DNA from: an uncultured Hyphomicrobiales bacterium
GTDB taxonomy: Bacteria > Pseudomonadota > Alphaproteobacteria > Rhizobiales > Beijerinckiaceae
Reading direction: 5' to 3'
NCBI GenBank assembly: GCA_903861645.1
Contig: CAIOVE010000019.1
Coordinates: forward strand, 82,056 to 146,055
DNA length: 64,000 bases
A program made the translations under genes and the position numbers. Positions 9,624-19,170 of the stretch are shown here, piece after piece; position 1 is the stretch's first letter, and each line of letters opens with the position of its first letter. The notes beneath the pieces were generated by a model. That model was not told the DNA's origin. It searched no databases and was given only the letters and a program-made list of their open reading frames with translations.

Positions 9624-10940
9624 CTACTCGGCGGCGCGCGCCGCCGCGACCGGGGGCGTCGCCTCGCCCTGCGAGGCGGCGATGTGCCTGCCGCGGATGG
9701 GCTTGATGACGAACATGGCGATCAGCGCCGCCGCCGCGTTCAGGCCGACGCCGATCATGAACACCGTGTACCAGCCGCTGGCCGCCGCGAGGCTGCTCGC
9801 CCACGGCACCAGCAGCGCCGCCGTGCCCTTGGCCGTGTAGAGCATGCCGGCGTTGGTGGCGGCGAATTTCGACCCGAAGGTGTCGCCGCAGGTCGAGGGG
9901 AACAGGCTGTAGATTTCGCCGAACACGCCGAAATACAACGCCGAGAACACCACGAAGATCACGGGGTTCTGACCATAGGTGGCCAGCGTGAACAACGAGA
10001 TCGCCGCCGTCGAGAAGGCGATGAACATGGTGTTCTCGCGCCCGATGTTGTCGGACACCCAGCCAAAGAACGGTCGCCCGAAGCCATCGAAGATGCGGTC
10101 GAGCGAAATGGCGAAGGTGAGCGCGGCCATCTGGAAGCCAAGCAGGCTGACCGGCGTGTCGACGATCTTGAAGTCCTTGGCCAGCGGGGCGATCTGGGCG
10201 GCGAGCGTGAGACCGCCGGAGGCGACCATCACGAAGCACAGATACAGAAGATAGAAGATCGGCTTGGTCAGCACCTGACGCGGTGAATAGCTGACTTTCG
10301 ACTGGGCGAATTTCGGCGGCTTCCTGATCGCGGGGCCAAGCGTCGACGGGGGACGAATGAACAGCGCCAGCAGAAACACGATGACGCCCTGCCCGATGCC
10401 GAAGGTGAAGAAGGCGCTTTCGTAGCCGCTCGACTTGATCATGTTGGCGATCGGCACGACCGTGAAGGCGGCGCCGGCGCCGAAGCCCGCCGCCGTCATG
10501 CCCGCCGCGAGACCGCGGCGATCCGGGAACCACTTGAGCGCGTTGCCCACGCAGGTGCCGTAGACGGCGCCCGCGCCGACGCCCGCGCACACCGCGCCCG
10601 TGTAAAGCAAGGGCAAGGAATCCGCGTAGGAGTTCAGCACCCAGGCGATGGTGATCATCACCGAGCCGAAAATGATGACGATGCGCGGGCCGTAACGATC
10701 CACGAACCACGCCTCGATAGGCACCAGCCAGGTTTCGGTCAGGACGAAAATGGAAAAGGCGAGCTGGATGGCCGTGCGGCCCCAGTGGTGACGGGCGTCG
10801 ATGGGATCGACGAAAAGCGTCCAGCCGTATTGCAGGTTCGCGATCATCGCCATGCAGACGATGCCCATGACGAGTTGGGCCCAGCGATACGAATTGCCAA
10901 ACGAGCGCGACATCGCGCCTTGCGTATATGGATCCGACAT
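9624..10940 (-). CDS. oxlT: Oxalate/formate antiporter-type MFS transporter
   Basis: A 438-residue major facilitator protein with about twelve hydrophobic segments. The MFS loop 2-3 motif appears as FVDRYGPRIVIIFG. Glycine-rich helix packing is seen at CAGVGAGAVYGTCVGNALKWFPDRRG (residues about 119-144), a pattern typical of the oxalate:formate antiporter family, which imports oxalate and exports formate across the inner membrane. It lies downstream of frc and oxc on the same strand, as expected for an oxalate-use operon. A run of G residues provides the ribosome site, partly within a small CCCC-ATT-GGGG hairpin. Confidence 0.85.
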   Translation of the reverse strand: MSDPYTQGAMSRSFGNSYRWAQLVMGIVCMAMIANLQYGWTLFVDPIDARHHWGRTAIQLAFSIFVLTETWLVPIEAWFVDRYGPRIVIIFGSVMITIAWVLNSYADSLPLLYTGAVCAGVGAGAVYGTCVGNALKWFPDRRGLAAGMTAAGFGAGAAFTVVPIANMIKSSGYESAFFTFGIGQGVIVFLLALFIRPPSTLGPAIRKPPKFAQSKVSYSPRQVLTKPIFYLLYLCFVMVASGGLTLAAQIAPLAKDFKIVDTPVSLLGFQMAALTFAISLDRIFDGFGRPFFGWVSDNIGRENTMFIAFSTAAISLFTLATYGQNPVIFVVFSALYFGVFGEIYSLFPSTCGDTFGSKFAATNAGMLYTAKGTAALLVPWASSLAAASGWYTVFMIGVGLNAAAALIAMFVIKPIRGRHIAASQGEATPPVAAARAAE

Positions 10941-11063
10941 TCAGCTTCCCCCCAATGGGGTCGTCGATGTTCGACGATTGGCAGTTACAACAGATAACTC
11001 ATGCACGTCCGTTCAGGCTTTTCCCGACGCGCGATTCATTGCGACAGGCACGCCGGGATTGAA

Positions 11064-11087
11064 CGCCCGCCGTCCCCACGGCGGGCG
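11064..11087 (-). terminator. Stem-loop in the frc-oxlT spacer (distal)
   Basis: A perfect 10-base-pair stem (CGCCCGCCGT and its complement) with a four-base loop in the 190-base spacer between frc and the antiporter gene. It is the second of two hairpins met by transcription leaving frc. No T tract follows on the minus strand. Confidence 0.4.
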
Positions 11088-11096
11088 AGTTTCTAT

Positions 11097-11122
11097 GATC
11101 GCGCGCCCGCGGGCGCGCGATC
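11097..11122 (-). terminator. Perfect 26-base palindrome directly after frc
   Basis: A 26-base perfect palindrome beginning GATCGCGCGCCC, eight bases beyond the frc stop. In RNA it would form a very stable hairpin that could attenuate transcription into oxlT or protect the upstream oxc-frc message from exonucleases. It has no T tract, so it is not a standard intrinsic terminator. Confidence 0.4.
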
Positions 11123-11130
11123 GAGCCATT

Positions 11131-12408
11131 TCAGGGCGCGGCGCGCTTCGGCGCGGGATCGAGCGCGCCGGCGTGACGAATATCGGCGACCTCGTTGTCG
11201 TTGTAGCCGAGCACCTTGCGCAGGATTTCCTCGGTGTGTTCGCCCAGCAGCGGCGAGCGCGTCACGTCGGTCGGACTGTCGGACAGCTTGATCGGATTGC
11301 CGACCGAAATGTACTTGCCGCGCGTGGGATGATCGACCTCGACGATCGTGCCGGTGGCGCGCAACGATTCGTCCTCGGCGATTTCCTTCATCGAGAGAAT
11401 TGGCCCGCAGGGAATATCGAACTCGTTGAGGATGTTCATCGCCTCGAACTTGGTCTTGGTCATGGTCCAGTCCTCGATGCGGCCGAAGATCTGGTTGAGC
11501 CGCGGCAGACGGGCGGCGGGCTTGGCGAAATCCGGATCGGTCTTCCATTCCGGCGCGCCGATGACATCGCAAATCTTCTCCCACACGGGCGCCTGCGTGA
11601 TGAAGTAGATGTAGGCGTTGGGATCGGTCTCCCAGCCCTTGCACTTCAGGATGCGACCCGGCTGACCACCGCCGGAGTCATTGCCGGCGCGCGGCGTGGC
11701 GTCGCCAAAGGGAATGCCCTCGCCATACTGGCTGTATTCGGTGAGCGGCCCATGGGCGAGACGCTGCTGATCGCGCAGCTTGACGCGGCAGAGGTTGAGC
11801 ACGCCATCCTGCATGGCGGCGGTGACACGCTGGCCCTTGCCGGTCGCGTTGCGCTGATAGAGCGCCGTCACGATGCCGAGCGCGAGATGCAGGCCCGTGC
11901 CGGAATCGCCGATCTGCGCGCCCGTGACGAGCGGCAGGCCATCGCGGAAGCCGGTTGTCGAGGCGGCGCCGCCAGTGCATTGCGCGACGTTCTCGTAAAC
12001 CTTGCAATCCTCGTAGGGGCCGGGGCCGAAGCCCTTGATCGACGCGACGATCATGCGCGGGTTGATGGCGTGAATCTTCTCCCACGTGAAGCCCATGCGA
12101 TCGAGCACGCCGGGTCCGAAATTCTCGACGAGAATATCGCAGGTCTCGATGAGGCGCGTCAGCACCTCCTTGCCCTTGGGATTCTTGGTGTCGAGGGTGA
12201 TTGACCGCTTGTTGTGGTTGAGCATGGTGAAATACAGGCTGTCGGCCTTGGGCACGTCCTGCAACTGGCCGCGCGTGATGTCGCCCACGCCCGGTCGCTC
12301 CACCTTGATGACGTCGGCGCCGAACCACGCCAGCAACTGCGTGCAGGTCGGGCCCGATTGCACGTGGGTGAAGTCGAGAATTTTAACGCCTTCGAGCGCC
12401 TTGGTCAT
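11131..12408 (-). CDS. frc: Formyl-CoA:oxalate CoA-transferase
   Basis: A 425-residue class III CoA-transferase, the usual size for formyl-CoA transferase. It moves CoA from formyl-CoA to oxalate, giving oxalyl-CoA and formate. The family's catalytic Asp is in AQIGDSGTG (about residue 170), the N-terminal Gln is in [11 protein letters not shown], and the mobile glycine loop appears as [10 protein letters not shown]. These features fit Frc rather than other CaiB/BaiF enzymes. The ATG at 12408 begins [19 protein letters not shown] just upstream overlaps the end of oxc, only 11 bases away, so the two genes are surely co-transcribed. Confidence 0.95.
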   Translation of the reverse strand: MTKALEGVKILDFTHVQSGPTCTQLLAWFGADVIKVERPGVGDITRGQLQDVPKADSLYFTMLNHNKRSITLDTKNPKGKEVLTRLIETCDILVENFGPGVLDRMGFTWEKIHAINPRMIVASIKGFGPGPYEDCKVYENVAQCTGGAASTTGFRDGLPLVTGAQIGDSGTGLHLALGIVTALYQRNATGKGQRVTAAMQDGVLNLCRVKLRDQQRLAHGPLTEYSQYGEGIPFGDATPRAGNDSGGGQPGRILKCKGWETDPNAYIYFITQAPVWEKICDVIGAPEWKTDPDFAKPAARLPRLNQIFGRIEDWTMTKTKFEAMNILNEFDIPCGPILSMKEIAEDESLRATGTIVEVDHPTRGKYISVGNPIKLSDSPTDVTRSPLLGEHTEEILRKVLGYNDNEVADIRHAGALDPAPKRAAP

Positions 12409-12419
12409 GAGTCGTCTCC

Positions 12420-14159
12420 TTATTTCTTGCGAACCACGCTTTGCGGGTTGAGATTGCCGATGCGGCCGCTTTCGGTTCCCGCGGAGGGGTCGATCACGGC
12501 GTTGACGAGGGTCGGTCGGCCCGAGTCCATCGCCGCGTTCACGGCGCGGCTGAGTTCGTCGGGGCTCGTCGCGTTGACGCCCGCGCCGCCGAAGGCCTCC
12601 ATCATCCTGTCGTAGCGCGCGTCCTTGACGAAGACGGTGGTGGCGGGATCGGCGCCGCCGCCTGAATTCACATCCGTGCCGCGATAGATGCCGTTGTTGT
12701 TGAACACGACGACGCACACTGGCAGGTTGTAGCGGCAGATGGTTTCGATCTCCATGCCGGAGAAACCGAAAGCGCTGTCGCCAACAACCGCGAGGACTGG
12801 CTTGCCGGTTTCGATGGCCGCGGCGACGCAGAAGCCCATGCCGATGCCCATGACGCCCCAGGTGCCGACGTCGAGACGCTTGCGCGGCTTGTACATGTCG
12901 ATGATGCCGCGCGCGAGATCGAGCGTGTTGGCGCCCTCGTTGACCAGAATCGCGTCGGGACGCTCCTTGACGATCCTGCGCAGGGCGCCGAGCGCGCCGT
13001 GGTAATCCATCGGCGAATTATTGTTCATCAAGCGCGGCGCCATCTTGGCGATGTTTTCCTCGCGCTTGGCGACGACGGTCGCGATCCAGTCGGCGGGCGG
13101 CGCGGGCCAGTTGGCGCCCATGCCTTCCAGCATCGCCGAGACGCAGGAACCCATGTCGCCCACCACGGGCGCCACGATCTCCACGTTGCTGTCCATCTCC
13201 TTCGGCTCGATGTCGATCTGGATGAATTTCTTCGAGCCGGGCGCGCCCCATGTCTTGCCCTTGCCGTGCGAGAGCAGCCAGTTCAGGCGCGCGCCCAGCA
13301 TCACGACAACGTCGGCGTCCTTGAGAACGGTTGAGCGCGCCGCGCCCGCCGATTGCGGGTGCATGTCCGACAGAAGCCCCCTTGCCATGCTCATCGGCAG
13401 GAAGGGCGCGCCGCTCTTTTCGACAAAGGCGCGGATTTCATCGTCGGCTTGCGCGTAGGCCGCGCCCTTGCCAAGAATAATCAGCGGTCGCTTGGCGCTC
13501 TTCAACACATCCAGCGCGCGCTTGATCGCGGCGGGCGCCGGGATTTGCGCGGGCGCCGCGTCGATCACCTTCACGAGGGATTTCGCGCCGGCCTCGGCGT
13601 CCATCACCTGCGAGAACAGCTTGGCCGGCAGGTCGAGATAAACGCCGCCGGGACGGCCCGAAACCGCCGCGCGAATGGCGCGCGCGACGCCGATGCCGAT
13701 GTCGGCGGCGTGCAGCACGCGGAAGGCCGCCTTGCACAGTGGCTTGGCGATGGCGAGCTGGTCCATCTCCTCGTAGTCGCCCTGCTGGAGATCGACGATC
13801 TCGCGCTCGGACGAGCCGCTGATCAGGATCATCGGAAAGCAGTTGGTCGTCGCGTTGGCCAGCGCTGTCAGGCCATTGAGAAAGCCCGGCGCGGAAACAG
13901 TGAGGCAAACGCCGGGCTTCTTGTTCAGAAAGCCGGCGATGGCGGCGGCGTTGCCCGCGTTCTGCTCGTGACGGAAGGAAATGACGCGGATGCCGGCGCC
14001 CTGCGCCATGCGGCCGAAATCGGTGATCGGAATGCCCGGCACGCCATAGATGGTCTCGACGCCATTCAGCTTGAGCGCGTCGATGACCAGATGGAACCCA
14101 TCGGTCAGTTCGCGTTCCGGCGCCTCGGGGGAGCCCGTTGCGGGTGCGGTGTCACTCAT
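12420..14159 (-). CDS. oxc: Oxalyl-CoA decarboxylase
   Basis: A 579-residue ThDP enzyme that decarboxylates oxalyl-CoA to formyl-CoA and CO2. The N-terminal [11 protein letters not shown] and [16 protein letters not shown] (catalytic Glu) are characteristic of oxalyl-CoA decarboxylase. The C-terminal cofactor motif is [19 protein letters not shown], with the GDS variant typical of this enzyme, followed by FNNNGIYRG. Together with frc it makes the standard cycle: Frc activates oxalate with CoA from formyl-CoA, and Oxc regenerates formyl-CoA. It follows the GntR regulator gene by 54 bases on the same strand and precedes frc by 11 bases. Confidence 0.96.
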   Translation of the reverse strand: MSDTAPATGSPEAPERELTDGFHLVIDALKLNGVETIYGVPGIPITDFGRMAQGAGIRVISFRHEQNAGNAAAIAGFLNKKPGVCLTVSAPGFLNGLTALANATTNCFPMILISGSSEREIVDLQQGDYEEMDQLAIAKPLCKAAFRVLHAADIGIGVARAIRAAVSGRPGGVYLDLPAKLFSQVMDAEAGAKSLVKVIDAAPAQIPAPAAIKRALDVLKSAKRPLIILGKGAAYAQADDEIRAFVEKSGAPFLPMSMARGLLSDMHPQSAGAARSTVLKDADVVVMLGARLNWLLSHGKGKTWGAPGSKKFIQIDIEPKEMDSNVEIVAPVVGDMGSCVSAMLEGMGANWPAPPADWIATVVAKREENIAKMAPRLMNNNSPMDYHGALGALRRIVKERPDAILVNEGANTLDLARGIIDMYKPRKRLDVGTWGVMGIGMGFCVAAAIETGKPVLAVVGDSAFGFSGMEIETICRYNLPVCVVVFNNNGIYRGTDVNSGGGADPATTVFVKDARYDRMMEAFGGAGVNATSPDELSRAVNAAMDSGRPTLVNAVIDPSAGTESGRIGNLNPQSVVRKK

Positions 14160-14213
14160 GGCGCGAACCTTTCCATTGCCAGTTTGCCGGTCGCCCTTCG
14201 AGGGCGTCGTTGG

Positions 14214-14945
14214 TTAGTCGAATATCTCGTCGCCGTGCCGCTCGACGAAAGCGGCAAGACCAAGGGTGTGATCGCGCGACAGGCGCTCGGCCCGGTCGAT
14301 GTCGCGCTTTTCGATGGCGTCGATAATGGCGAGATGATCCTCGATGGAGCGCTTGGCGCGATCGTGCCGACCGATGGTCAGCGCGCGAATGCCTCGCACG
14401 TGCAACAGGATATTATCGGTCATGTCCGCGAGAACATCGGATTTGGCGAGGCCAATGATCATCTGGTGAAAGGCGATATTGGCCGTCGAATAGTCGCTGA
14501 GGTGATCGTCAGGCCTCTGGCCATCGGCGAATTTTCGCATGAGGTCGCGCAGACCGGCGATCTCCGCGTCGCTCGCCGACTGGATGAGCAGGCGCACGGC
14601 CATGCTTTCCAGCGCCGCCCATGCCTGCACCATTTCGATGATTTCGCGCTTGTTCTTGCGAATGACGAGAATGCCGCGGCGCGGCACCGTGCGCACGAAG
14701 CCATCCTGCTCCAGCATGGCGACCGCCTCGCGGATTGGCGTGCGGCTGACGCCGATGCGTTCGGAGATTTCGCGCTCATCGAGCATCACGGGCTCGGAGG
14801 TCGCATAAAGGTCCATCTTGATGATGGCCTGCTTGAGCGCGGCGTAGGCCTTGGACTTGAAGCTTTCCTCCTGGCGGATGCGCGTCAGGTTGACCGCGAG
14901 ACTCCCGCGCCGACCCGTGCTTCTCGTTCTCGCCGTACCGCTCAC
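14214..14945 (-). CDS. GntR-family (FCD domain) regulator of the oxalate genes
   Basis: A 243-residue transcription factor. The winged helix-turn-helix spans about residues 30-95, with the motif DEREISERIGVSRTPIREA and the wing RRGILVIRKN. An FCD ligand-binding domain follows (about 105-230), with His residues in IAFHQM, LLHVRG and SIEDHLAI placed to bind a metal and a carboxylate ligand. It starts with GTG. Its location between oxc and the divergent acyl-CoA synthetase, and the twin TGGCATACCAAAT sites over both predicted promoters, make it the likely local repressor; oxalate or oxalyl/formyl-CoA would be the plausible inducer, which is inference. Confidence 0.88.
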   Translation of the reverse strand: MSGTARTRSTGRRGSLAVNLTRIRQEESFKSKAYAALKQAIIKMDLYATSEPVMLDEREISERIGVSRTPIREAVAMLEQDGFVRTVPRRGILVIRKNKREIIEMVQAWAALESMAVRLLIQSASDAEIAGLRDLMRKFADGQRPDDHLSDYSTANIAFHQMIIGLAKSDVLADMTDNILLHVRGIRALTIGRHDRAKRSIEDHLAIIDAIEKRDIDRAERLSRDHTLGLAAFVERHGDEIFD

Positions 14946-15001
14946 GTCGTTCCCCGCCCACGAAACCCGACACGCGAAGGCATCCGTTCCGTTCTGGTAG
15001 T

Positions 15002-15018
15002 TGGCATACCAAATTCCA
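15002..15018. promoter_or_regulatory. GntR-type operator, copy 1 (regulator side)
   Basis: TGGCATACCAAATTCCA, an imperfect inverted repeat sharing its first 14 bases (TGGCATACCAAATT versus TGGCATACCAAATG, 13 identical) with copy 2. The core TTGGCATACCAA fits the TNGTNNNACNA-like pattern of FCD-group GntR operators. It covers the predicted -10 box of the regulator gene, so it should mediate autoregulation. Confidence 0.6.
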
Positions 15019-15030
15019 GACGGTCAACAA
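15003..15030 (-). promoter_or_regulatory. Predicted promoter of the GntR regulator and oxalate operon
   Basis: On the minus strand TTGTTG (15030-15025) is followed after 16 bases by TATGCC (15008-15003). The -10 hexamer lies inside operator copy 1. Transcription from here would read the regulator, oxc, frc and possibly oxlT. Confidence 0.45.
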
Positions 15031-15077
15031 AAAACGCACCGCAGCAAAGATTTTTGCACTTGCGAAATCGAATTTTC

Positions 15078-15105
15078 TTGACAGGGCCGCATCGTGGCAT
15101 ACCAA
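15078..15105 (+). promoter_or_regulatory. Predicted promoter of the acyl-CoA synthetase gene
   Basis: A consensus -35 box TTGACA (15078-15083) is followed after 16 bases by TACCAA (15100-15105), a weak -10. The -10 position lies within operator copy 2, so the bound regulator would block this promoter. Confidence 0.45.
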
Positions 15106-15111
15106 ATGCCA
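15095..15111. promoter_or_regulatory. GntR-type operator, copy 2 (synthetase side)
   Basis: TGGCATACCAAATGCCA, a perfect inverted repeat (TGGCAT, five bases, ATGCCA). It is spaced 93 bases from copy 1, about nine helical turns, so two regulator dimers could sit on the same DNA face. It covers the predicted -10 of the divergent synthetase gene. Confidence 0.65.
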
Positions 15112-15161
15112 AAATTAATCGGGGCCGCCGTTGTCGCGCGCGGCCAGTTGGGGAGGATACG

Positions 15162-17291
15162 ATGACGGCTCAAAAAGACGCGGTTCGCAAGGTGCTCGAC
15201 GCGGTCAAGGCGTCGGGACGCACGAGTCTCACCGCTCCCGAAGGCAAGCTCGTCTGTGACGCCTACGGCATTCCCACGCCAGGGGAAGGCGTGGCGAAGT
15301 CCGCCGCCGAGGCCGCTAAAATGGCTGGCGACATGGGCTTCCCCGTCGTCATGAAAATCGTTTCGCCCGACATTCTGCACAAGACCGAGGCGGGCGGCGT
15401 CATCGTAGGCGTGAAGAACGCCGAGGACGCGGCGAAAGCGCACGACACCATTCTTGCCAACGCGAAAAAATATAAATCCGACGCGCGCATCGAGGGCGTG
15501 CAGGTCCAGCAGATGCTCGGCGGCGGCGTCGAGGTCATCGTTGGCGCCATCACCGACAATTCCTTTGGCAAGCTGGTGGCCTTCGGTCTCGGCGGCGTGC
15601 TCGTCGAAGTATTGAAGGACGTGACCTTCCGTCTCGCGCCCGCGACCAACGCCGACGCCATGTCGATGCTCTCGGGCATTCAGGCGCATGAAATGCTCGA
15701 GGGCGTGCGCGGCTCCGACCCCGTCAGCAAGGAAGCCCTCGCCGACGTCATCGTGAAGGTGTCGCAACTCGTCAGCGATTTCCCCGAGATGGTGGAGATG
15801 GACCTTAACCCCGTCTTCGCCACCAAGAACGGCGCCGTGGCCGCCGACGTGCGCATCGTCGTCGATTTCGACCAGAAGCCGGCGCGGCATCGCCCCGACG
15901 AAAAGGAAGTCGTCGCGGCGATGAACCGCATCATGAAGCCCTCGGCGGTCGCGGTCATCGGCGCGTCGGCCGAGGACGGCAAGATCGGCAACTCCGTGAT
16001 GAAGAACCTCATCAACGGCGGCTACAAGGGCCATATCTACCCGATCCATCCGAAGGCGACGGAAATCCTGGGCTACAAGGCCTACAAGTCGGTCAAGGAT
16101 GTCGAGGGCGTCATCGACGTCGCGGTGTTCGCGATTCCCGCGCCCTTCGTCGCGGGCGCGCTGACCGAGTGTGGCGAGAAGAAAATCCCCGGCGCGGTAC
16201 TCATTCCCTCGGGTTTCGCCGAAACCGGCAATGTCGCCGGCCAGGAGGAAATCCAGGCCATCGGCCGCAAGTACAACGTGCGCCTGATGGGGCCGAACAT
16301 CTATGGCTTCTATTACACGCCAGCCAATCTCTGCGCGACCTTCTGCACGGCCTACGACGTGAAGGGCAAGGCCGCGCTGTCGTCGCAATCGGGCGGCATC
16401 GGCATGGCGATCATCGGCTTTTCGCGCTCGGCGAAGATGGGCGTTTCCGCCATCGTCGGCCTTGGCAACAAGTCCGACATCGACGAGGACGATCTGCTGA
16501 TGTTCTTCGAGCAGGACGACAACACGCAGATCATCGCGCAGCATTGCGAGGACCTGAAGGATGGCCGCGCCTTCGCCGAGGTCGCCAAGCGCGTGTCCAA
16601 GAAGAAGCCCGTGGTCATGCTGAAGGCGGGCCGCACGTCGGCCGGCGCCAAGGCGGCCTCGTCGCACACGGGCGCGCTCGCGGGCAACGACAAGATCTAC
16701 GAGGACGTGCTGGCTCAATCGGGCGTCATCCGCGCCCGCTCGCTGCGCGACATGCTGGAGTTCGCGCGCGGCATTCCAGTCCTGCCGACGCCCAAGGGCG
16801 AGAATGTCGTCATCATCACCGGCGCCGGCGGCTCCGGCGTGTTGCTGTCGGACGCCTGCGTCGACAACAACCTGAAACTGATGGCGATGCCGGACGATCT
16901 CGACGCGGCGTTCCGCAAGTTCATTCCGCCGTTCGGCGCGGCGGGAAACCCGGTCGACATCACCGGCGGGGAACCGCCCAAGACCTATCAGAACACGGTC
17001 AAGCTCGGCCTCGAGGACCCGCGCATCCACGCGCTGATCCTCGGCTACTGGCATACGATCATCACGCCGCCGATGGTCTTCGCCAAGCTGATGGTCGAGG
17101 TGAAGAACGAAATGAAGGCCAAGGGCATCGAGAAGCCCATGGTCGCCTCGCTGGCGGGCGACGTGCAGGTCGAGGAAGCCGCCGAATATCTCTACCAGAA
17201 CGGCATTCCCGCCTATGCGTATTCGACGGAAATCCCCGTCGCGGTGCTCGGCGCCAAGTACAAGTGGGCGCGCGGCGCGGGCCTGCTCTAG
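15162..17291 (+). CDS. ADP-forming acyl-CoA synthetase (acetate-CoA ligase family)
   Basis: A 709-residue NDP-forming acyl-CoA synthetase with fused subunits in beta-alpha order. The ATP-grasp domain comes first (about residues 15-235; [26 protein letters not shown]). The CoA-binding Rossmann domain (about 260-355; [13 protein letters not shown]) and the two ligase domains follow. The phospho-His of the family is His502 in [11 protein letters not shown]. Such enzymes interconvert acid, CoA and ATP with acyl-CoA, ADP and phosphate. Its divergent placement from gntR-oxc-frc under shared operators suggests oxalate or formate as substrate; this is inference. The frame is open far upstream, but GGGAGGA precedes the ATG at 15162. 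Confidence 0.88.
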   Translation: MTAQKDAVRKVLDAVKASGRTSLTAPEGKLVCDAYGIPTPGEGVAKSAAEAAKMAGDMGFPVVMKIVSPDILHKTEAGGVIVGVKNAEDAAKAHDTILANAKKYKSDARIEGVQVQQMLGGGVEVIVGAITDNSFGKLVAFGLGGVLVEVLKDVTFRLAPATNADAMSMLSGIQAHEMLEGVRGSDPVSKEALADVIVKVSQLVSDFPEMVEMDLNPVFATKNGAVAADVRIVVDFDQKPARHRPDEKEVVAAMNRIMKPSAVAVIGASAEDGKIGNSVMKNLINGGYKGHIYPIHPKATEILGYKAYKSVKDVEGVIDVAVFAIPAPFVAGALTECGEKKIPGAVLIPSGFAETGNVAGQEEIQAIGRKYNVRLMGPNIYGFYYTPANLCATFCTAYDVKGKAALSSQSGGIGMAIIGFSRSAKMGVSAIVGLGNKSDIDEDDLLMFFEQDDNTQIIAQHCEDLKDGRAFAEVAKRVSKKKPVVMLKAGRTSAGAKAASSHTGALAGNDKIYEDVLAQSGVIRARSLRDMLEFARGIPVLPTPKGENVVIITGAGGSGVLLSDACVDNNLKLMAMPDDLDAAFRKFIPPFGAAGNPVDITGGEPPKTYQNTVKLGLEDPRIHALILGYWHTIITPPMVFAKLMVEVKNEMKAKGIEKPMVASLAGDVQVEEAAEYLYQNGIPAYAYSTEIPVAVLGAKYKWARGAGLL

Positions 17292-17338
17292 CCGCCCCGC
17301 GCGGTTGGCGCGTCCCTCGGGGACCGCCCGATCGCATC

Positions 17339-17362
17339 GGGGCGGCGCCATCCCGCCGCCCC
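17339..17362 (+). terminator. Stem-loop downstream of the acyl-CoA synthetase gene
   Basis: An 8-base-pair GGGGCGGC/GCCGCCCC stem with an eight-base loop, 47 bases after the synthetase stop. No T run follows directly. It is the first of two stem-loops before pgi. Confidence 0.35.
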
Positions 17363-17400
17363 GGCTTCAACCAATTATTGCCCTTTTGGGGTCTACATTG

Positions 17401-17436
17401 CCGGCTGGCGCGACCCGCGCCGGCCGGATTTTCTTT
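17401..17436 (+). terminator. Intrinsic-terminator-like hairpin directly abutting the pgi start codon
   Basis: A 12-base-pair stem (17401-17412 with 17416-17427, one G-U pair) with a three-base loop is followed immediately by ATTTTCTTT and then the pgi ATG at 17437. This is the strongest intrinsic-terminator-like structure in the window. It could end the upstream synthetase transcript, yet it occupies the place where the pgi ribosome site should be. Confidence 0.6.
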
Positions 17437-19092
17437 ATGATCAACCATCGAATCGCCGCCGCTTTCGCGGCCCTCGAAGCCCATCGCGTCGATCTGGCGA
17501 GCCGCTCGATCGCCGATCTCTTCGCGGCCGACAACAACCGTTTCGCCCGTTATTCGGCCCGGCTCGACGATCTGCTGTTCGACTATTCCAAGCATCGCGT
17601 CGACGATATCGCCATGGCGCATCTGCTCGAACTGGCGCGCGCCGCGGACGTCGAGGGCAAGCGCGCGGCCTTGTTCGCCGGCGAGAAGATCAACGCCACC
17701 GAGGGACGCGCGGTCCTCCACATGGCGTTGCGCAACCGCTCGGGCCAACCGGTCATGGTCGACGGGCGCGACGTGATGGCGGACGTTCTGTCGACCCGCG
17801 CGCGCGCCATGGTTTTCGCCAATGGCGTGCGGGAAGGAACCCTGCGCGGGGCGACCGGCAAGCCCTTCACCGACATCGTCAACATCGGCATCGGCGGGTC
17901 GGACCTCGGCCCCGCCATGGCCGCCCGCGCCCTGTCGCCCTACATCAGGCCCGGCCTGCGCGCGCATTTCGTCGCCAACGTCGATGGCGCCGACATCGCC
18001 GACACGCTCGCCGACCTGAACCTCGAAACCACGCTGTTCATCATTTCCTCGAAAACCTTCACGACGCAGGAGACGATGACCAACGCGGCAAGCGCCCGCA
18101 TTCTCGTGGCGAAAACGCTCGGCGAGGGCGCGGTGGCCGATCACTTCGCGGCCGTATCGACAAAGCTCGATCTGGTGGCGAAATTCGGCATCCGCGACGA
18201 CCGTGTGTTCGGCTTCTGGGACTGGGTCGGCGGTCGGTATTCGCTCTGGTCGTCAATCGGCCTGACGCTCGCGATCGCCATCGGCCCCGCGCATTTCGAG
18301 GAGTTCCTGACGGGCGGCTTCGATGTCGACAAGCACTTTCAGGAAGCGCCGCTGGAAGGCAATATTCCCGTGCTGATGGCCTTGCTCGGCGTCTATTACC
18401 GCAATGTCTGGGGCCACGCCGCGCACGCGGTGATCCCCTACGATCAACGACTGGCGCGCTTCCCCGCCTATTTGCAGCAACTCGACATGGAATCAAACGG
18501 CAAGTCGGTGACGCGCGATGGCGAGGCCGTCACCCTCGCCACCGCGCCGGTGATCTGGGGCGAACCCGGCACCAATGGCCAGCACGCCTTTTTCCAGATG
18601 CTGCATCAGGGCACGGACGTCATCCCCGTCGATTTCCTGATCGCCGCGGAGCCGACCATGGCCGACGCGCATCATCACGCGCTTTTATTCGCCAATTGTC
18701 TCGCGCAGGGCGAGGCGCTCATGCGTGGACGCTCGCGCGCCGAGGTCGAGGAAATCCTGACCCGGCAAGGCATGAGCGGCACGGAAATCAAAAAGCTGGC
18801 GCCGCACAAGGTCTTCCCCGGCGACCGGCCCTCGTCGACGATCATCTACAAGTCGCTGACGCCCCGCGCGCTCGGCCGTCTCGTGGCGCTCTACGAGCAC
18901 AAGGTCTTCGTGCAATCGGCGATCTGGGACATCAACGCCTTCGACCAATGGGGCGTCGAACTCGGCAAGGAACTGTGCGGACGGCTCGCGCCAATCGTCA
19001 TGGACGCCACCAGGCCGGTTGACGGGCTCGACGGCTCGACGGCGGGCTTGATCGGCTATCGGCGGGCGCTGACGGACAAACAGGCGGGATAA
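17437..19092 (+). CDS. pgi: Glucose-6-phosphate isomerase
   Basis: A 551-residue cytosolic isomerase that interconverts glucose 6-phosphate and fructose 6-phosphate. Family motifs are clear: [18 protein letters not shown], the phosphate-binding [25 protein letters not shown], and the C-terminal [16 protein letters not shown] with its catalytic Lys. The chosen ATG gives [20 protein letters not shown], which aligns with normal Pgi N-termini, but there is no Shine-Dalgarno sequence; a terminator-like hairpin and a T-rich stretch lie immediately upstream. Translation initiation may therefore be unusual or regulated. It is followed by the yej operon after 78 bases. Confidence 0.96.
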   Translation: MINHRIAAAFAALEAHRVDLASRSIADLFAADNNRFARYSARLDDLLFDYSKHRVDDIAMAHLLELARAADVEGKRAALFAGEKINATEGRAVLHMALRNRSGQPVMVDGRDVMADVLSTRARAMVFANGVREGTLRGATGKPFTDIVNIGIGGSDLGPAMAARALSPYIRPGLRAHFVANVDGADIADTLADLNLETTLFIISSKTFTTQETMTNAASARILVAKTLGEGAVADHFAAVSTKLDLVAKFGIRDDRVFGFWDWVGGRYSLWSSIGLTLAIAIGPAHFEEFLTGGFDVDKHFQEAPLEGNIPVLMALLGVYYRNVWGHAAHAVIPYDQRLARFPAYLQQLDMESNGKSVTRDGEAVTLATAPVIWGEPGTNGQHAFFQMLHQGTDVIPVDFLIAAEPTMADAHHHALLFANCLAQGEALMRGRSRAEVEEILTRQGMSGTEIKKLAPHKVFPGDRPSSTIIYKSLTPRALGRLVALYEHKVFVQSAIWDINAFDQWGVELGKELCGRLAPIVMDATRPVDGLDGSTAGLIGYRRALTDKQAG

Positions 19093-19140
19093 GCTGGCGG
19101 ACCCGCCAAAAACCGACATAATCGGGCCGAATCATGAAAA

Positions 19141-19158
19141 CGCGGCGACCCCGCCGCG
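19141..19158 (+). other. Small hairpin just before the yejA ribosome site
   Basis: CGCGGCG and CGCCGCG form a 7-base-pair stem with a four-base loop, ending where the GAGGGA ribosome site of the next gene begins. It could modulate translation, or it may be chance in G+C-rich DNA. Confidence 0.25.
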
Positions 19159-19170
19159 AGGGATATCCGC

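Noticed and set aside
13353..15161. Upstream extension of the acyl-CoA synthetase frame across oxc and the regulator
   Set aside because: It is antisense to oxc and gntR and crosses the promoter/operator region; GGGAGGA and a normal N-terminus fix the start at 15162.
15024..17351. A 775-codon open frame on the - strand opposite the acyl-CoA synthetase
   Set aside because: Antisense shadow without recognisable domains; the + strand protein has clear ATP-grasp and phospho-His motifs.
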